Positions 17,598-26,380 are shown, counted from the stretch's first letter. The stretch is DNA of 43,784 bases from Chitinophagales bacterium (GCA_026931905.1 JAIXLB010000058.1:1753-45536); one strand, 5' to 3'. Made by a program: numbers and translations. Notes: generated by a model from the sequence alone, not told the origin.

Positions 17598-19514
17598 TTA
17601 ATAAAATAGCTTTTCAACCAGTTTTAAAATTGATGTATCGTAAAACCATAATAATACAAATACAACCATAGATAAAACCATAATCATTATATAGCCTGCC
17701 ACTTGACCACTTTGTACTAATCTTAACTGACGAGCAGCATATTGTACAAAAACTCCTACATTATTAACTAAACCATCAATACCCAGTTTTTCAACAATAT
17801 TTTTAAAGAATTTTGCTAATGCTATAACAGGTTTTACAATAATTGTATCGTACAATTCATCTATATACCATTTGTTGGCTAATATTTTTCCAAAACCAGT
17901 TGGTTCTTCCATTTCTGGTTTTTTGCTAAATTTATTAATGGCAAAAACAATAGCTAATAAAGCTACAACAACTGAAATGCCCATTAACATATATTCTGTG
18001 CTGTGCTCTAAATGAATGGCTTTTTCTGATGTTAATACAGGTGCTAAATATTGATGTAATTCATGGCTTCCTCCTAAAACTTGTGGTACACCTATAAATC
18101 CTGCTACAACACTAAGTACAGCTAATACTAACAAAGGAATAGTCATAGCTTTGGGGCTTTCATGAATATGGCTTTCTTGTTCTTTTGTTCCTCTATAAGT
18201 TCCTAAAAAAGTAGTTGTATATAAACGGAACATATAAAAAGCGGTAAGCATAGCTGTAATTACACCAACTATCCAATAAACAGGATTTTTTGCATAAGCT
18301 GCTGCAAGAATTTCATCTTTAGAAAAGAAGCCACTAAAAGGAGGAATACCTGCAATAGCAATACAAGCTAATAAAAATGTAATGTGTGTAATAGGTAGTT
18401 TTTTTCTTAACCCTCCCATGTTTCTAATATCTTGTTCATGGTGCATGGCATGAATAACAGAGCCTGCTCCTAAGAATAACAAAGCTTTGAAAAAAGCATG
18501 TGTCATTACATGAAAAACTGCTCCTGTAAATGCTCCAACACCTAAGCCTACTACCATATAACCTAACTGACTAACAGTGGAGTAAGCCAATACTTTTTTA
18601 ATATCATTTTGTTTTATAGCAATGGTGGCACTTAAAAATGCAGTTGCCAAACCTATTACAATTAAAATATGTTGTGTAGTAATACTTAAACTATATAATA
18701 CATTGCTACGAGCTACCATATAAATACCTGCTGTAACCATTGTTGCAGCATGTATTAAAGCACTAACTGGTGTAGGTCCAGCCATGGCATCTGGCAACCA
18801 AGTGTATAAAGGTATTTGAGCACTTTTACCAGTAGCTCCTATAAATAAAAATAGGGTAATACCGGTTATATCTGCTTGAGAAAGTTTGCTTAAAACAGGT
18901 TCAGAAAAAACTTCTTGGAAAGATAGTGTACCCACTTTTGCCAACAACCAAAATATTGCTATTAAAAAGCCCACATCACCAATTCTATTCATTACAAAAG
19001 CCTTTTTCGCAGCATAATTGTAATTATTGTTTTTGTACCAAAAGCCTATTAATAAATAAGAGCATAAACCTACACCTTCCCATCCTGCAAACATGATTAA
19101 ATAATTTGCTCCCATAACCAACAACAGCATGGAGAAAATAAATAAGTTTAAATAAGAAAAGAAACGTGCATAATGATCTGGCTTTTCATCGTTCATGTAA
19201 GCTGTAGAATACAAATGAATTAAAAAACCTACACCTGTAATAATTAATAAAAAGATAGAAGACAACTGGTCTATTTGAAAAGCAAAATCTATTTTATAAG
19301 CATCTGCATTTATAAAAGTAAAAGCTGAATACACTTTGCCACCTGTGGCTTTTACATCAAAAAATAAAATTAAACTTATAATAAATGATGTTAAAACAGT
19401 TCCGTTTGTTATAACAGCAGTTAATGTTTTTGATAAAAATTTACGCCCTAAACCAGTTATAAGAAATCCTATAAATGGTAGCAGTGGTACTAAAAAAATA
19501 ATCAACTTACTCAT
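17598..19514 (-). CDS. nuoL: NADH-quinone oxidoreductase subunit L
   Basis: This 638-residue protein is the distal antiporter-like subunit of complex I. Marks are E146 in MFAGWEGVGLCSYLLIGFWY, AQIPLYTWLPDAMAGPTPVSA, and KKVLAYSTVSQLGYM. After the last core helix it has the long amphipathic region (residues about 530-600, including WYIDELYDTIIVKPV) that forms the lateral helix along the membrane arm, then a final transmembrane helix. A 119-base gap with an inverted repeat separates it from nuoK; nuoM follows 17 bases later. Confidence 0.96.
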   Translation of the reverse strand: MSKLIIFLVPLLPFIGFLITGLGRKFLSKTLTAVITNGTVLTSFIISLILFFDVKATGGKVYSAFTFINADAYKIDFAFQIDQLSSIFLLIITGVGFLIHLYSTAYMNDEKPDHYARFFSYLNLFIFSMLLLVMGANYLIMFAGWEGVGLCSYLLIGFWYKNNNYNYAAKKAFVMNRIGDVGFLIAIFWLLAKVGTLSFQEVFSEPVLSKLSQADITGITLFLFIGATGKSAQIPLYTWLPDAMAGPTPVSALIHAATMVTAGIYMVARSNVLYSLSITTQHILIVIGLATAFLSATIAIKQNDIKKVLAYSTVSQLGYMVVGLGVGAFTGAVFHVMTHAFFKALLFLGAGSVIHAMHHEQDIRNMGGLRKKLPITHITFLLACIAIAGIPPFSGFFSKDEILAAAYAKNPVYWIVGVITAMLTAFYMFRLYTTTFLGTYRGTKEQESHIHESPKAMTIPLLVLAVLSVVAGFIGVPQVLGGSHELHQYLAPVLTSEKAIHLEHSTEYMLMGISVVVALLAIVFAINKFSKKPEMEEPTGFGKILANKWYIDELYDTIIVKPVIALAKFFKNIVEKLGIDGLVNNVGVFVQYAARQLRLVQSGQVAGYIMIMVLSMVVFVLLWFYDTSILKLVEKLFY

Positions 19515-19609
19515 ACAATTTTTTTCAAATAGCCTTTTTGTTAAGGCAACTTTTTAAACCATTTTTCAAAAGGCTTAAAAAGTATTTTTTATGTTTTATA
19601 ATTACTCTG

Positions 19610-19627
19610 CTTGTAAAAATTTACAAG
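19610..19627. repeat. Inverted repeat CTTGTAAA-AA-TTTACAAG between nuoK and nuoL
   Basis: Eight complementary base pairs around a two-base centre lie just after the nuoK stop in the 119-base gap before nuoL. There is no T-run after it on the minus strand, so it is not an obvious terminator. It may be an RNA processing or stability element in the operon mRNA, or chance in AT-rich DNA. Confidence 0.35.
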
Positions 19628-19633
19628 TGAGGT

Positions 19634-19969
19634 TTAATTTTTTAATCTGTTTAAAAAGTTTATATCTACTGAACGTGTATTTCTAAACAACATTACTATA
19701 ATAGCCAAACCAACGCTTACTTCTGCTGCTGCTACAACCATTATAAAAAATACAAAAAGTTGTCCGTCAATTCCTGCATCTGTTGTTTTATTGGTTAAAT
19801 AGGCTGCACCATAATGTACTTTTGAAAATGCAACTAATAAAAGGTTTACAGCATTTAGCATTAACTCTACACACATAAATACAATTATTGCATTACGGCG
19901 TGTAAGTACACCAATTATTCCTATACTAAACAATGCTAAGGCTAAGTATATATAATATTGTACAGGCAT
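19634..19969 (-). CDS. nuoK: NADH-quinone oxidoreductase subunit K
   Basis: This 111-residue protein has three transmembrane helices. The two conserved membrane glutamates are E35 ([18 protein letters not shown]) and E83 ([18 protein letters not shown]); they form part of the central proton path of complex I. Length is slightly above the usual 100 residues because of the [16 protein letters not shown] loop. It follows nuoJ by 108 bases of T-rich sequence without a gene. Confidence 0.95.
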   Translation of the reverse strand: MPVQYYIYLALALFSIGIIGVLTRRNAIIVFMCVELMLNAVNLLLVAFSKVHYGAAYLTNKTTDAGIDGQLFVFFIMVVAAAEVSVGLAIIVMLFRNTRSVDINFLNRLKN

Positions 19970-20077
19970 TTCTTAATTTATTTTTTACAATCGACTTTGG
20001 TTTTTTTCGCCTCTGTCTTTTCTTTATTTTTTATAAATTATCTACCATTATTTTTTACTAATGATGGTTTTTTATTT

Positions 20078-20593
20078 TTAATTTTTTTTACCAATTACAA
20101 CAGCACCAACCATTGCACTCAAAAACAATACACTGCTTATTTCAAATGGTATCACATAATCTGTAAATAGTTTTTTACCTAAGTTTTCTATTAAGCCAAT
20201 ATTGCCTTCGCCCATTAATACTGCTTTTTTACTAAGTTCTAAAGTTGTGTTTTGTGCATTGTAAATAACATTACTTACACTTAATAAAAAACAGCCTCCT
20301 GCAATAATGCCAGAAAATTTCAACCATATATGTTTTTGTGGCTCTGTTTGTTTATTTAAGTTCAAAAGCATTATTACAAATAAAAACAAAACCATTATTG
20401 CACCTGCATATACAATTAAATTTACAATAGCTAAAAACTGTGCATTCATTAAAATATAATGCCCAGATATGGCAAAGAAAACAACGATTAACCACAAAAC
20501 ACTATGTACTGGGTTTTTACTTATAATTACCATTAATGCACTAAACAATGCAAGTGCAGTTAAAAACCAAAAAAATATATGTAATAAACTCAT
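20078..20593 (-). CDS. nuoJ: NADH-quinone oxidoreductase subunit J
   Basis: This 171-residue membrane subunit has five hydrophobic helices, with the family signature NPVHSVLWLIVVFFAISGHYILM followed by the NLIVYAGAIMVLFLFVIMLLN helix that carries the pi-bulge region of complex I. It ends in VLFLSAMVGAVVIGKKN. NuoJ links the quinone-binding region to the antiporter subunits. Its place between nuoI and nuoK is the standard one. Confidence 0.95.
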   Translation of the reverse strand: MSLLHIFFWFLTALALFSALMVIISKNPVHSVLWLIVVFFAISGHYILMNAQFLAIVNLIVYAGAIMVLFLFVIMLLNLNKQTEPQKHIWLKFSGIIAGGCFLLSVSNVIYNAQNTTLELSKKAVLMGEGNIGLIENLGKKLFTDYVIPFEISSVLFLSAMVGAVVIGKKN

Positions 20594-20669
20594 GTTCTTT
20601 TAAAATGATTAATTGTTTTTAACTAAGTGCTACACAATAATTTTATTCTATAACACTTTTGTTGTTCAT

Positions 20670-21206
20670 TTATTTAGTTTCTCCTTTTGCTTTTGCTAAT
20701 AATTCAGTTTCTGTTGTAGGATTTGGTATTAATAAATCCTGTTTGTTATAAATAAAATTCTTTCTGTTATAATTAGCTGGTGCAAATGTTTCGCTTAAAT
20801 AAATAGCATCTTTAGGGCAAGCCTCTTCGCACAAACCACAAAATATACAACGCAACATATTTATTTCGTATTTGGCTGCATATTTTTCTTCTCTGTACAA
20901 ATGTTCTTCTTCAGGCAATCTTTCTGCAGCTTCCATTGTTATAGCTTCTGCAGGGCAGGCTACTGCACAAAGCCCACAAGCTGTACAACGCTCACGACCT
21001 TCTTCATCTCTGTTTAAAACATGTAAACCTCTAAATACACGACTATAGGGTCTTGTTTGTTCTGGAAAATGTATTGTAGGTTGTTTTTTAAACATGTGCT
21101 TGAATGTGATAAACATTCCCTTAAAAATCTCCCACAAATAAATACTTTCCAAGAAAGTCATTGGACTTCTGTTTACCTGCTTTGCTCTGTTTGTTAAAGT
21201 ATTCAT
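20670..21206 (-). CDS. nuoI: NADH-quinone oxidoreductase subunit I (2 x [4Fe-4S])
   Basis: This 178-residue ferredoxin-like subunit has two complete cluster motifs: C74, C77, C80 and C84 (CTACGLCAVACP) and C120, C123, C126 and C130 (CIFCGLCEEACP). They hold clusters N6a and N6b, which pass electrons toward N2 in NuoB. An N-terminal amphipathic stretch (LWEIFKGMFITFKHMFKKQP) fits the known membrane contact. The 82-base gap upstream, toward the 85-residue gene, contains one copy of a dispersed 33-base element. Confidence 0.96.
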   Translation of the reverse strand: MNTLTNRAKQVNRSPMTFLESIYLWEIFKGMFITFKHMFKKQPTIHFPEQTRPYSRVFRGLHVLNRDEEGRERCTACGLCAVACPAEAITMEAAERLPEEEHLYREEKYAAKYEINMLRCIFCGLCEEACPKDAIYLSETFAPANYNRKNFIYNKQDLLIPNPTTETELLAKAKGETK

Positions 21207-21253
21207 CTCTTATTTATTTGCAAATATATTTTTTGTAATTAACTAACCAATTC

Positions 21254-21286
21254 TATTCATCAATAGTTGCGTCGCACTCTTGTACT
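21254..21286 (-). repeat. Copy A of a dispersed 33-base element (core GTGCGACGCAAC)
   Basis: Read on the minus strand this runs AGTACAAGAGTGCGACGCAA and ends CTATTGATGAATA. It matches positions 39490-39522 on the plus strand at 30 of 33 bases. The centre TGCG-A-CGCA is a small palindrome. It lies inside the nuo operon between the 85-residue gene and nuoI, in the direction of transcription and 48 bases from the nuoI start. It is GC-rich compared with the flanks and encodes nothing obvious. Confidence 0.75.
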
Positions 21287-21288
21287 TT

Positions 21289-21546
21289 TTATTCTTTATT
21301 CATCATAAATAAACTTGGTTTTATCCAATACATAACCGTTATTATAGCACTTAACAACAAAAAGAAAATAGCCATCCATGTAAATAGAATTTCAGCAATT
21401 TCATATTTTCCTCCATTGTTTCTATTATACAATCTCAACAATACTCTTATAACATTAAATGCAATAAACAAATAAATGCTATACTCCACAGTTTTTTTCC
21501 AAATTGCTTTTGCCTCATTATCGTTGCCAATTCTTGTTATTTTCAT
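21289..21546 (-). CDS. Small two-helix membrane protein of unknown function inside the nuo operon
   Basis: I do not recognise this 85-residue protein. It has a charged N-terminus (MKITRIGNDNEAKAIWKK), a first hydrophobic segment around residues 22-38 (YSIYLFIAFNVIRVLL), a polar loop with NRNNGGKYE, and a second long hydrophobic segment around 53-75 (LFTWMAIFFLLLSAIITVMYWI), ending MNKE. It starts with ATG 15 bases after nuoH stops, and nuoI starts 82 bases after it, so it is almost certainly co-transcribed with complex I. It is not one of the 14 standard subunits. It might be an accessory or assembly protein, or unrelated; this is inference from position only. Confidence 0.7.
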   Translation of the reverse strand: MKITRIGNDNEAKAIWKKTVEYSIYLFIAFNVIRVLLRLYNRNNGGKYEIAEILFTWMAIFFLLLSAIITVMYWIKPSLFMMNKE

Positions 21547-21561
21547 AATTGAAAAAGTTTT

Positions 21562-22626
21562 TTAAAACTTCCAGCCATTATGTTTTAATAATACAATAAA
21601 TGCTGTAATCAACATATTAAACAAAGCCAAAGGAATCATTTTTTTCCAACCCAAATTCATCAACTGGTCATAACGAAATCTTGGAATTGTCCAACGAATC
21701 CACATAAACACAAAAATAAAAATTACAATCTTAGTTAGTATTACAGCAACTTGTATTAATGCTGCCCAGTTGCCAATACTTGTAAAAAGTTTTGCATCAT
21801 CAACAAAAGGAATATCATAACCTCCAAAATAAAGAGTAGCCATAACAGCACTACTCATAATCATATTTATGTATTCTGCAAACAAATAAAATCCCAGCTT
21901 CATTGATGAATATTCCTGATGATAGCCAAAATTTAATTCACTTTCTGCTTCAGGTAAGTCAAAAGGTGTTCTATTACATTCTGCTAAAGCACAAATAAAA
22001 AATATTAAAAACCCTAGGGGTTGATATACAATATTCCAATAACCTGCTTGTTGTTGTTTTACCATTTCGCCTAAGGATAGTGTGCCAGTAATCATTAACA
22101 CAGCTATTAAGCTTAAACCCATGGCTAATTCATAACTAATAGCTTGAGAGGCTGCTCTTAGTACAGCCATTAAAGAAAATTTATTATTGCTTGCCCAGCC
22201 ACCTATCATTATACCATAAATTCCTAAGCTTACTACAGCAAAAATGTAAAGTATAGCAATGTTTACATCGGCAACTTGTAAATTAATTTTTCTTTCAAAT
22301 AATTCAATAGTGCCGCCCCAAGGAATTACAGCACAAGTCATTAATGAGGCAACCATGGCTAAGCCAGGTCCTAAAATAAACAACCATTTATTGGCGTGTG
22401 TTGGTATAATTTCTTCTTTGGTAAACATTTTTACACCATCTGCTAAAGGTTGTAAAATTCCAAAAGGTCCAGCACGATTGGGTCCTGGTCTATCTTGTAA
22501 AATAGCAGCTACTTTGCGTTCTGCAAATGTGGTATAAAGTGCTATACCTAAACTTGCAAAAATGATGATGATGATTAAAGCAAGTTTTTCAATTAATAAA
22601 ATCCAATCAATGGTTAATACAGTCAT
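21562..22626 (-). CDS. nuoH: NADH-quinone oxidoreductase subunit H
   Basis: From the ATG at 22626 the protein has 354 residues; a TTG four codons upstream is a less likely start. It shows the NuoH signature FAERKVAAILQDRPGPNRAG followed by ILQPLADGVKMFTKEE, then the quinone-site loop with FDLPEAESELNFGYHQEY. NuoH is the membrane subunit that forms the quinone chamber with NuoB and NuoD and connects it to the proton channels. It starts 17 bases after nuoG ends. It has about eight transmembrane helices and normal length. Confidence 0.95.
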   Translation of the reverse strand: MTVLTIDWILLIEKLALIIIIIFASLGIALYTTFAERKVAAILQDRPGPNRAGPFGILQPLADGVKMFTKEEIIPTHANKWLFILGPGLAMVASLMTCAVIPWGGTIELFERKINLQVADVNIAILYIFAVVSLGIYGIMIGGWASNNKFSLMAVLRAASQAISYELAMGLSLIAVLMITGTLSLGEMVKQQQAGYWNIVYQPLGFLIFFICALAECNRTPFDLPEAESELNFGYHQEYSSMKLGFYLFAEYINMIMSSAVMATLYFGGYDIPFVDDAKLFTSIGNWAALIQVAVILTKIVIFIFVFMWIRWTIPRFRYDQLMNLGWKKMIPLALFNMLITAFIVLLKHNGWKF

Positions 22627-22642
22627 TTTATAAAACAATTAT

Positions 22643-23743
22643 TTATTTTTCAAAATCAGTTGAGTGTGCTGGTCTTTTTAATTCACTCAAATGAATGTTT
22701 GGTTTGTTTACTCCACTTACATCATGAATATCTAATAAAATTTTTGGATCACGACCGTGTAAAACTTTTGGTAATGGCTCTTGAGGTTTTTGTAACCCTA
22801 CATAATGCCCTTGCGAAATAACTGAATGACGATTTACATTGGTTGGTCCTTCAATTACCCAATCACTTACACGTTTTTTTTCAAATCTACATTCGTTGCA
22901 AATCCATCCTGGTTTGCCATTGCTTGCATCTTTTACTTCTCCCCATTCATCAATTCTTCCTGTTACACGATATACTTCATCGCCTCTCATCCATAATCTT
23001 ACTTCGCCACAACATTTAGGGTTGGTGCAATCTCTATGTGCATCTACAGGTTTTGTAAACCAAACACGATTTTTAAAACGATAGGTTTTATCTGTTAATG
23101 CACCTACTGGGCATACATCTATTACATTTCCTATAAAATCGTTTTGTAAACTTTTTTCAATGTAAGTAGCAATTTGCGATGCATCGCCTCTGTCCAAAAC
23201 ACCATGCTCTCTTTTTTCAGTTAATTGGTCTGCAACAAATACACAACGATAACACATAATACAACGTGTCATGTGTAGTTGAATTTTATCGCCTAAATCT
23301 ATTTTCTTAAAAACTCTTTTTTGAAAATCAAATCTTGATTTATCTTTTCCGTGTGCATAGCTTAAATCTTGCAAATAACATTCACCTGCTTGGTCGCATA
23401 CAGGGCAATCTATAGGGTGATTGATTAATAAAAATTCTGTTACACCTTCTCTTGCTTTTAGTACTCTTTCGGAAGTAATATTTTTTACTTCCATGCCATC
23501 CATTACGCCTGTTCTGCAACTTGCTACTAATTTAGGCATAGGTCTTGGATCTTTTTCAGAGCCTTTACTTACCTCTACTAAACAAGTTCTGCATTTTCCG
23601 CCACTGTCTTCTAATTTACTGTAATAACACATGGTGGGTGGTGCTACTTCTCCTCCAATCATTCTTGCAGCATGTAAAATAGTAGTACCTGGTGGTACCA
23701 TTATTTCAATATTGTCTATAATTACTTTTACTAAATCTCCCAT
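22643..23743 (-). CDS. nuoG: NADH-quinone oxidoreductase subunit G, short form
   Basis: At 366 residues this is far shorter than the classical NuoG of 680 to 900 residues. It keeps the electron-transfer part: the [2Fe-2S] cysteines C39, C51, C54 and C76, the His-Cys [4Fe-4S] ligands H109, C113, C116 and C122, and the second [4Fe-4S] set C161, C164, C167 and C211. A further cysteine-rich stretch (C239, C244, C245, C282, C285; CTNPKCCGEVRLWMRGDEVYR) corresponds to the start of the molybdopterin-oxidoreductase-like region. The rest of that domain is absent; the gene ends after a short tail. A short NuoG is, as far as I recall, usual in Bacteroidota. nuoF ends 162 bases upstream. Confidence 0.9.
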   Translation of the reverse strand: MGDLVKVIIDNIEIMVPPGTTILHAARMIGGEVAPPTMCYYSKLEDSGGKCRTCLVEVSKGSEKDPRPMPKLVASCRTGVMDGMEVKNITSERVLKAREGVTEFLLINHPIDCPVCDQAGECYLQDLSYAHGKDKSRFDFQKRVFKKIDLGDKIQLHMTRCIMCYRCVFVADQLTEKREHGVLDRGDASQIATYIEKSLQNDFIGNVIDVCPVGALTDKTYRFKNRVWFTKPVDAHRDCTNPKCCGEVRLWMRGDEVYRVTGRIDEWGEVKDASNGKPGWICNECRFEKKRVSDWVIEGPTNVNRHSVISQGHYVGLQKPQEPLPKVLHGRDPKILLDIHDVSGVNKPNIHLSELKRPAHSTDFEK

Positions 23744-23770
23744 GATATTAAAAATTAAAAGTTAAACGCT

Positions 23771-23838
23771 AAAAGTTGTTACACTTTTTTTATTTCAACT
23801 TTTTATGGTTATAAGTTGCTATTTTAATTTTTCAACTT
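23771..23838. repeat. Nested AAGTTG/CAACTT inverted repeats in the nuoF-nuoG gap
   Basis: The 162-base gap holds AAAAGTTG (23771-23778) facing CAACTTTT (23796-23803), and AAGTTG (23813-23818) facing CAACTT (23833-23838). They could form two hairpins in the operon mRNA. I see no open reading frame in the gap. The AT-rich context makes chance pairs likely. Confidence 0.3.
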
Positions 23839-23905
23839 CTTTTATATAACTTTTACGCTACCATCCATCTCTTCAAAAATATTTTTTATTTTTTGGGTTA
23901 TTTTT

Positions 23906-25261
23906 TTATGCAGTAATATTCAAAAAAGGGTCTGCATAATGTGCTAAACCAAAATTTCTTTTTTGTGCTTCATCAGGATTTGTTATATGCCATTCAAATT
24001 CGTCTCTAAAATGTCTTATAGCAGCAGCCACTGGCCAAGCAGCTGCATCTCCTAAAGGACAAATGGTATTGCCTTCTATATTTCCTTGTACCTCCCATAA
24101 TAAATCTATATCGCTCATTTTTCCTTTTCCGTATTCTATATTTCTCATAATTCTATCCATCCAATGTGTACCTTCTCTACAAGGAGAGCATTGTCCACAA
24201 CTTTCATGACGATAAAATCTTGTAAGCGATAATGTATGTCTTACAATACATTGGTCTTCATCTAAAACTATAAATCCTCCACTGCCTAACATACTACCTG
24301 TTGCAAAGCCTCCATCAGCCAAGCTTTCATAATTCATGTAGCGTGTTTCGCCTTTGGCTGTTTTTAATAATAAGTTGGCAGGTAAAATAGGTACTGAAGA
24401 ACCTCCAGGAATGCAGGCTTTTAATCTTTTTCCATTTGCAATTCCTCCGCAATATTCATCACTGTATATAAATTCTTCAACGCTTATGGTCATATCAATT
24501 TCATACACACCAGGTTTATTAATATTACCACATGCAGAAATTAGTTTTGTTCCTGTACTTCTTCCTACACCAATTTTTGCATATTCTTCGCCACCCATAT
24601 TTATTACAGGAACTACGGCACACAAGGTTTCTACGTTGTTTACAACAGTAGGTCGTTGCCACAATCCTTTTACTGCTGGAAAAGGTGGTTTAATTCTTGG
24701 ATTACCACGTTTGCCTTCTAAGCTTTCTAATAATGCTGTTTCTTCGCCACATATATAAGCACCTGCACCACGTTGTACATGAATGTTGCAATCAAAGCCA
24801 GTACCTAAAATATTTTTACCAAGCCACCCATTATTTTTTGCTTCTGTAATTGCTTGTTCTAAAATATCTACAATCCAAGCATATTCGCCTCGTATATAAA
24901 TATAGGTATCGTTGCTGCCTAATGCAAAAGATGAAACTATTAATCCCTCAATTAATAAATGAGGCAAATATTCCATTAAATATCTGTCTTTAAAAGTGCC
25001 TGGTTCGCTTTCATCTGCATTGCATACTAAATGGCGTGGTACTCCTTCTGGTTTTGCTATAAAACTCCATTTCATTCCTGCAGGAAAACCTGCACCTCCA
25101 CGACCACGCAAACCACTTTTTTTAACTTCTTCAACAATAGTATCTGGGCTCATTGTTTTCAAAGCTTTTTCTGCGCTGCGATAGCCTCCTTCACGTCTGT
25201 AAACATCATAATTTTTGATGCCTTCAACATGTGCTTTTTCTAATAATAATTTTACTCCCAT
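23906..25261 (-). CDS. nuoF: NADH-quinone oxidoreductase subunit F (NADH and FMN binding)
   Basis: I take the ATG at 25261 (MGVKLLLEKAHVEG); a TTG ten codons upstream is possible but adds an atypical leader. The 451-residue protein has the NADH-binding glycine-rich segment GRGGAGFPAGMKW (53-65), the FMN-site segment GAGAYICGEETALLES (165-180), and the [4Fe-4S] N3 ligands C355, C358, C361 and C401 (SCGQCSPCREGT and TICPLGDAAAWP). It accepts hydride from NADH. It is separated from nuoE by the NTF2-like gene, which is unusual for this gene pair. All key residues are present. Confidence 0.95.
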   Translation of the reverse strand: MGVKLLLEKAHVEGIKNYDVYRREGGYRSAEKALKTMSPDTIVEEVKKSGLRGRGGAGFPAGMKWSFIAKPEGVPRHLVCNADESEPGTFKDRYLMEYLPHLLIEGLIVSSFALGSNDTYIYIRGEYAWIVDILEQAITEAKNNGWLGKNILGTGFDCNIHVQRGAGAYICGEETALLESLEGKRGNPRIKPPFPAVKGLWQRPTVVNNVETLCAVVPVINMGGEEYAKIGVGRSTGTKLISACGNINKPGVYEIDMTISVEEFIYSDEYCGGIANGKRLKACIPGGSSVPILPANLLLKTAKGETRYMNYESLADGGFATGSMLGSGGFIVLDEDQCIVRHTLSLTRFYRHESCGQCSPCREGTHWMDRIMRNIEYGKGKMSDIDLLWEVQGNIEGNTICPLGDAAAWPVAAAIRHFRDEFEWHITNPDEAQKRNFGLAHYADPFLNITA

Positions 25262-25416
25262 ATCATATATAAAGTCAAAATTCAAAAACAAAAACGAAGT
25301 TCGTTTTTACTGTTGAAAATTTATTTTTTTTAGATCATTTTAAAAGAAATAAAAGCTATTGGTTTTACTCTTTTTTAAAAAATATTTTTTCTATACACAG
25401 TTTGTGATGAAAAGGA

Positions 25417-25899
25417 TTATGCTTTTACTGCTTGCCTTGCCAATAACTGCCATTTTCCTTTTCTTTTAGTCCATACTTCTAATACTTTTAGTTTAAAAAT
25501 ATTTGAAGTGCCTTTATAGATTACATCAAAATTTCCTACAAATCGTACATAGCCTGTTTTTCCTTGGATGTGTTGTGTTATACTATCTACTTCAATACTG
25601 TTATATACTAAACATTTAGTAGCAATATTATTTATAACATCTTTTTTTGTTTCTATCCAACCATTGCTATGTCCATAACTCAAGGCAGTATTTAGTTTTT
25701 GATGTAATGCTGCACTATTATTTGTTACTAAAAAATAATGCAAGGCTTTACTTTCTTTTATCAATATACTATCTTTCTGTGCATGAACACTAAAGTTTAC
25801 AAAGAGCATAATGGTTAAAAACCATTTTATTTTTTTATAGAAACTCCAACATAGTTGTTTTTTATTTCTATTATATTTCTTAATTATTGGTGGCTGCAT
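25417..25899 (-). CDS. Exported NTF2/DUF4440-like protein inserted between nuoE and nuoF
   Basis: From the ATG at 25899 the protein has 160 residues: a basic N-terminus, a hydrophobic segment (WFLTIMLFVNFSVHA) cut before QKDS, and a cone-shaped NTF2-like domain. The domain shows the usual DUF4440 pattern of a helix with LVTNNSAALHQKL, then LSYGHSNGW, and a C-terminal strand ending EVWTKRKGKWQLLARQAV. Such domains bind small ligands or act as enzymes, but the role here is unknown. A start at 25899 overlaps the end of nuoE by 20 bases, so translation may be coupled; an internal ATG at 25809 would avoid the overlap but gives a poorer signal peptide. A 155-base gap precedes nuoF. Confidence 0.7.
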   Translation of the reverse strand: MQPPIIKKYNRNKKQLCWSFYKKIKWFLTIMLFVNFSVHAQKDSILIKESKALHYFLVTNNSAALHQKLNTALSYGHSNGWIETKKDVINNIATKCLVYNSIEVDSITQHIQGKTGYVRFVGNFDVIYKGTSNIFKLKVLEVWTKRKGKWQLLARQAVKA

Positions 25900-26380
25900 T
25901 TTTTCTGCATTCTTCAATAATTGCATCTACTTTTTCTTTGGTTAAATGTTCCTTATAATGCTTTCCTAACTGCATCATAGGTGCATAACCACAAGCTCCT
26001 AAACACTCAACTGTTTTAAGTGTAAACATTCCATCTGGTGTTGTTTCGCCTGGTTTAATACCTAATTTTACGCCTATATAAGCTATAATTTCATCGCTGC
26101 CTTTAATCATACAAGGACCTGTTTGGCAAACTTCAAACATGTATTTTCCTACAGGTTTTAAATTGTACATGGAATAAAATGTAGCTACTTCATATACTTC
26201 TATTGGTTTTAGTTCTAATAATGAGGCTACATAATCCATTACTTCAGAGCTTAACCAACCTCCAAAACTATCTTGTGCCAAATGTAAAACTGGCAATAAA
26301 GCACTTTTCTTTTTATCGTTTGGATAACGTGCTAATAGTCTATTAAATTCTCTTTCTTGTATATCGTTAAACTTTACCAC
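25880..26380 (-). CDS. nuoE: NADH-quinone oxidoreductase subunit E ([2Fe-2S])
   Basis: This 166-residue thioredoxin-fold subunit carries the four [2Fe-2S] N1a ligands C85 and C90 (CQTGPC) and C126 and C130 (CLGACGYAPMM). It pairs with NuoF in the NADH dehydrogenase module. The start is a GTG (26378-26380), as no ATG occurs before the conserved N-terminal region. It follows nuoD by 58 bases. Its last codons overlap the start of the NTF2-like gene. Confidence 0.95.
   Translation of the reverse strand: MVKFNDIQEREFNRLLARYPNDKKKSALLPVLHLAQDSFGGWLSSEVMDYVASLLELKPIEVYEVATFYSMYNLKPVGKYMFEVCQTGPCMIKGSDEIIAYIGVKLGIKPGETTPDGMFTLKTVECLGACGYAPMMQLGKHYKEHLTKEKVDAIIEECRKNAATNN

Noticed and set aside
20041..20085. 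Hairpin ACCAT...ATGGT between nuoJ and nuoK as a terminator
   Set aside because: The T-run is on the plus strand side only, whereas the operon is transcribed on the minus strand; it also has a bulge.
24354..24758. 134-codon plus-strand frame opposite nuoF
   Set aside because: It mirrors conserved nuoF codons and has no supporting start site or domain.
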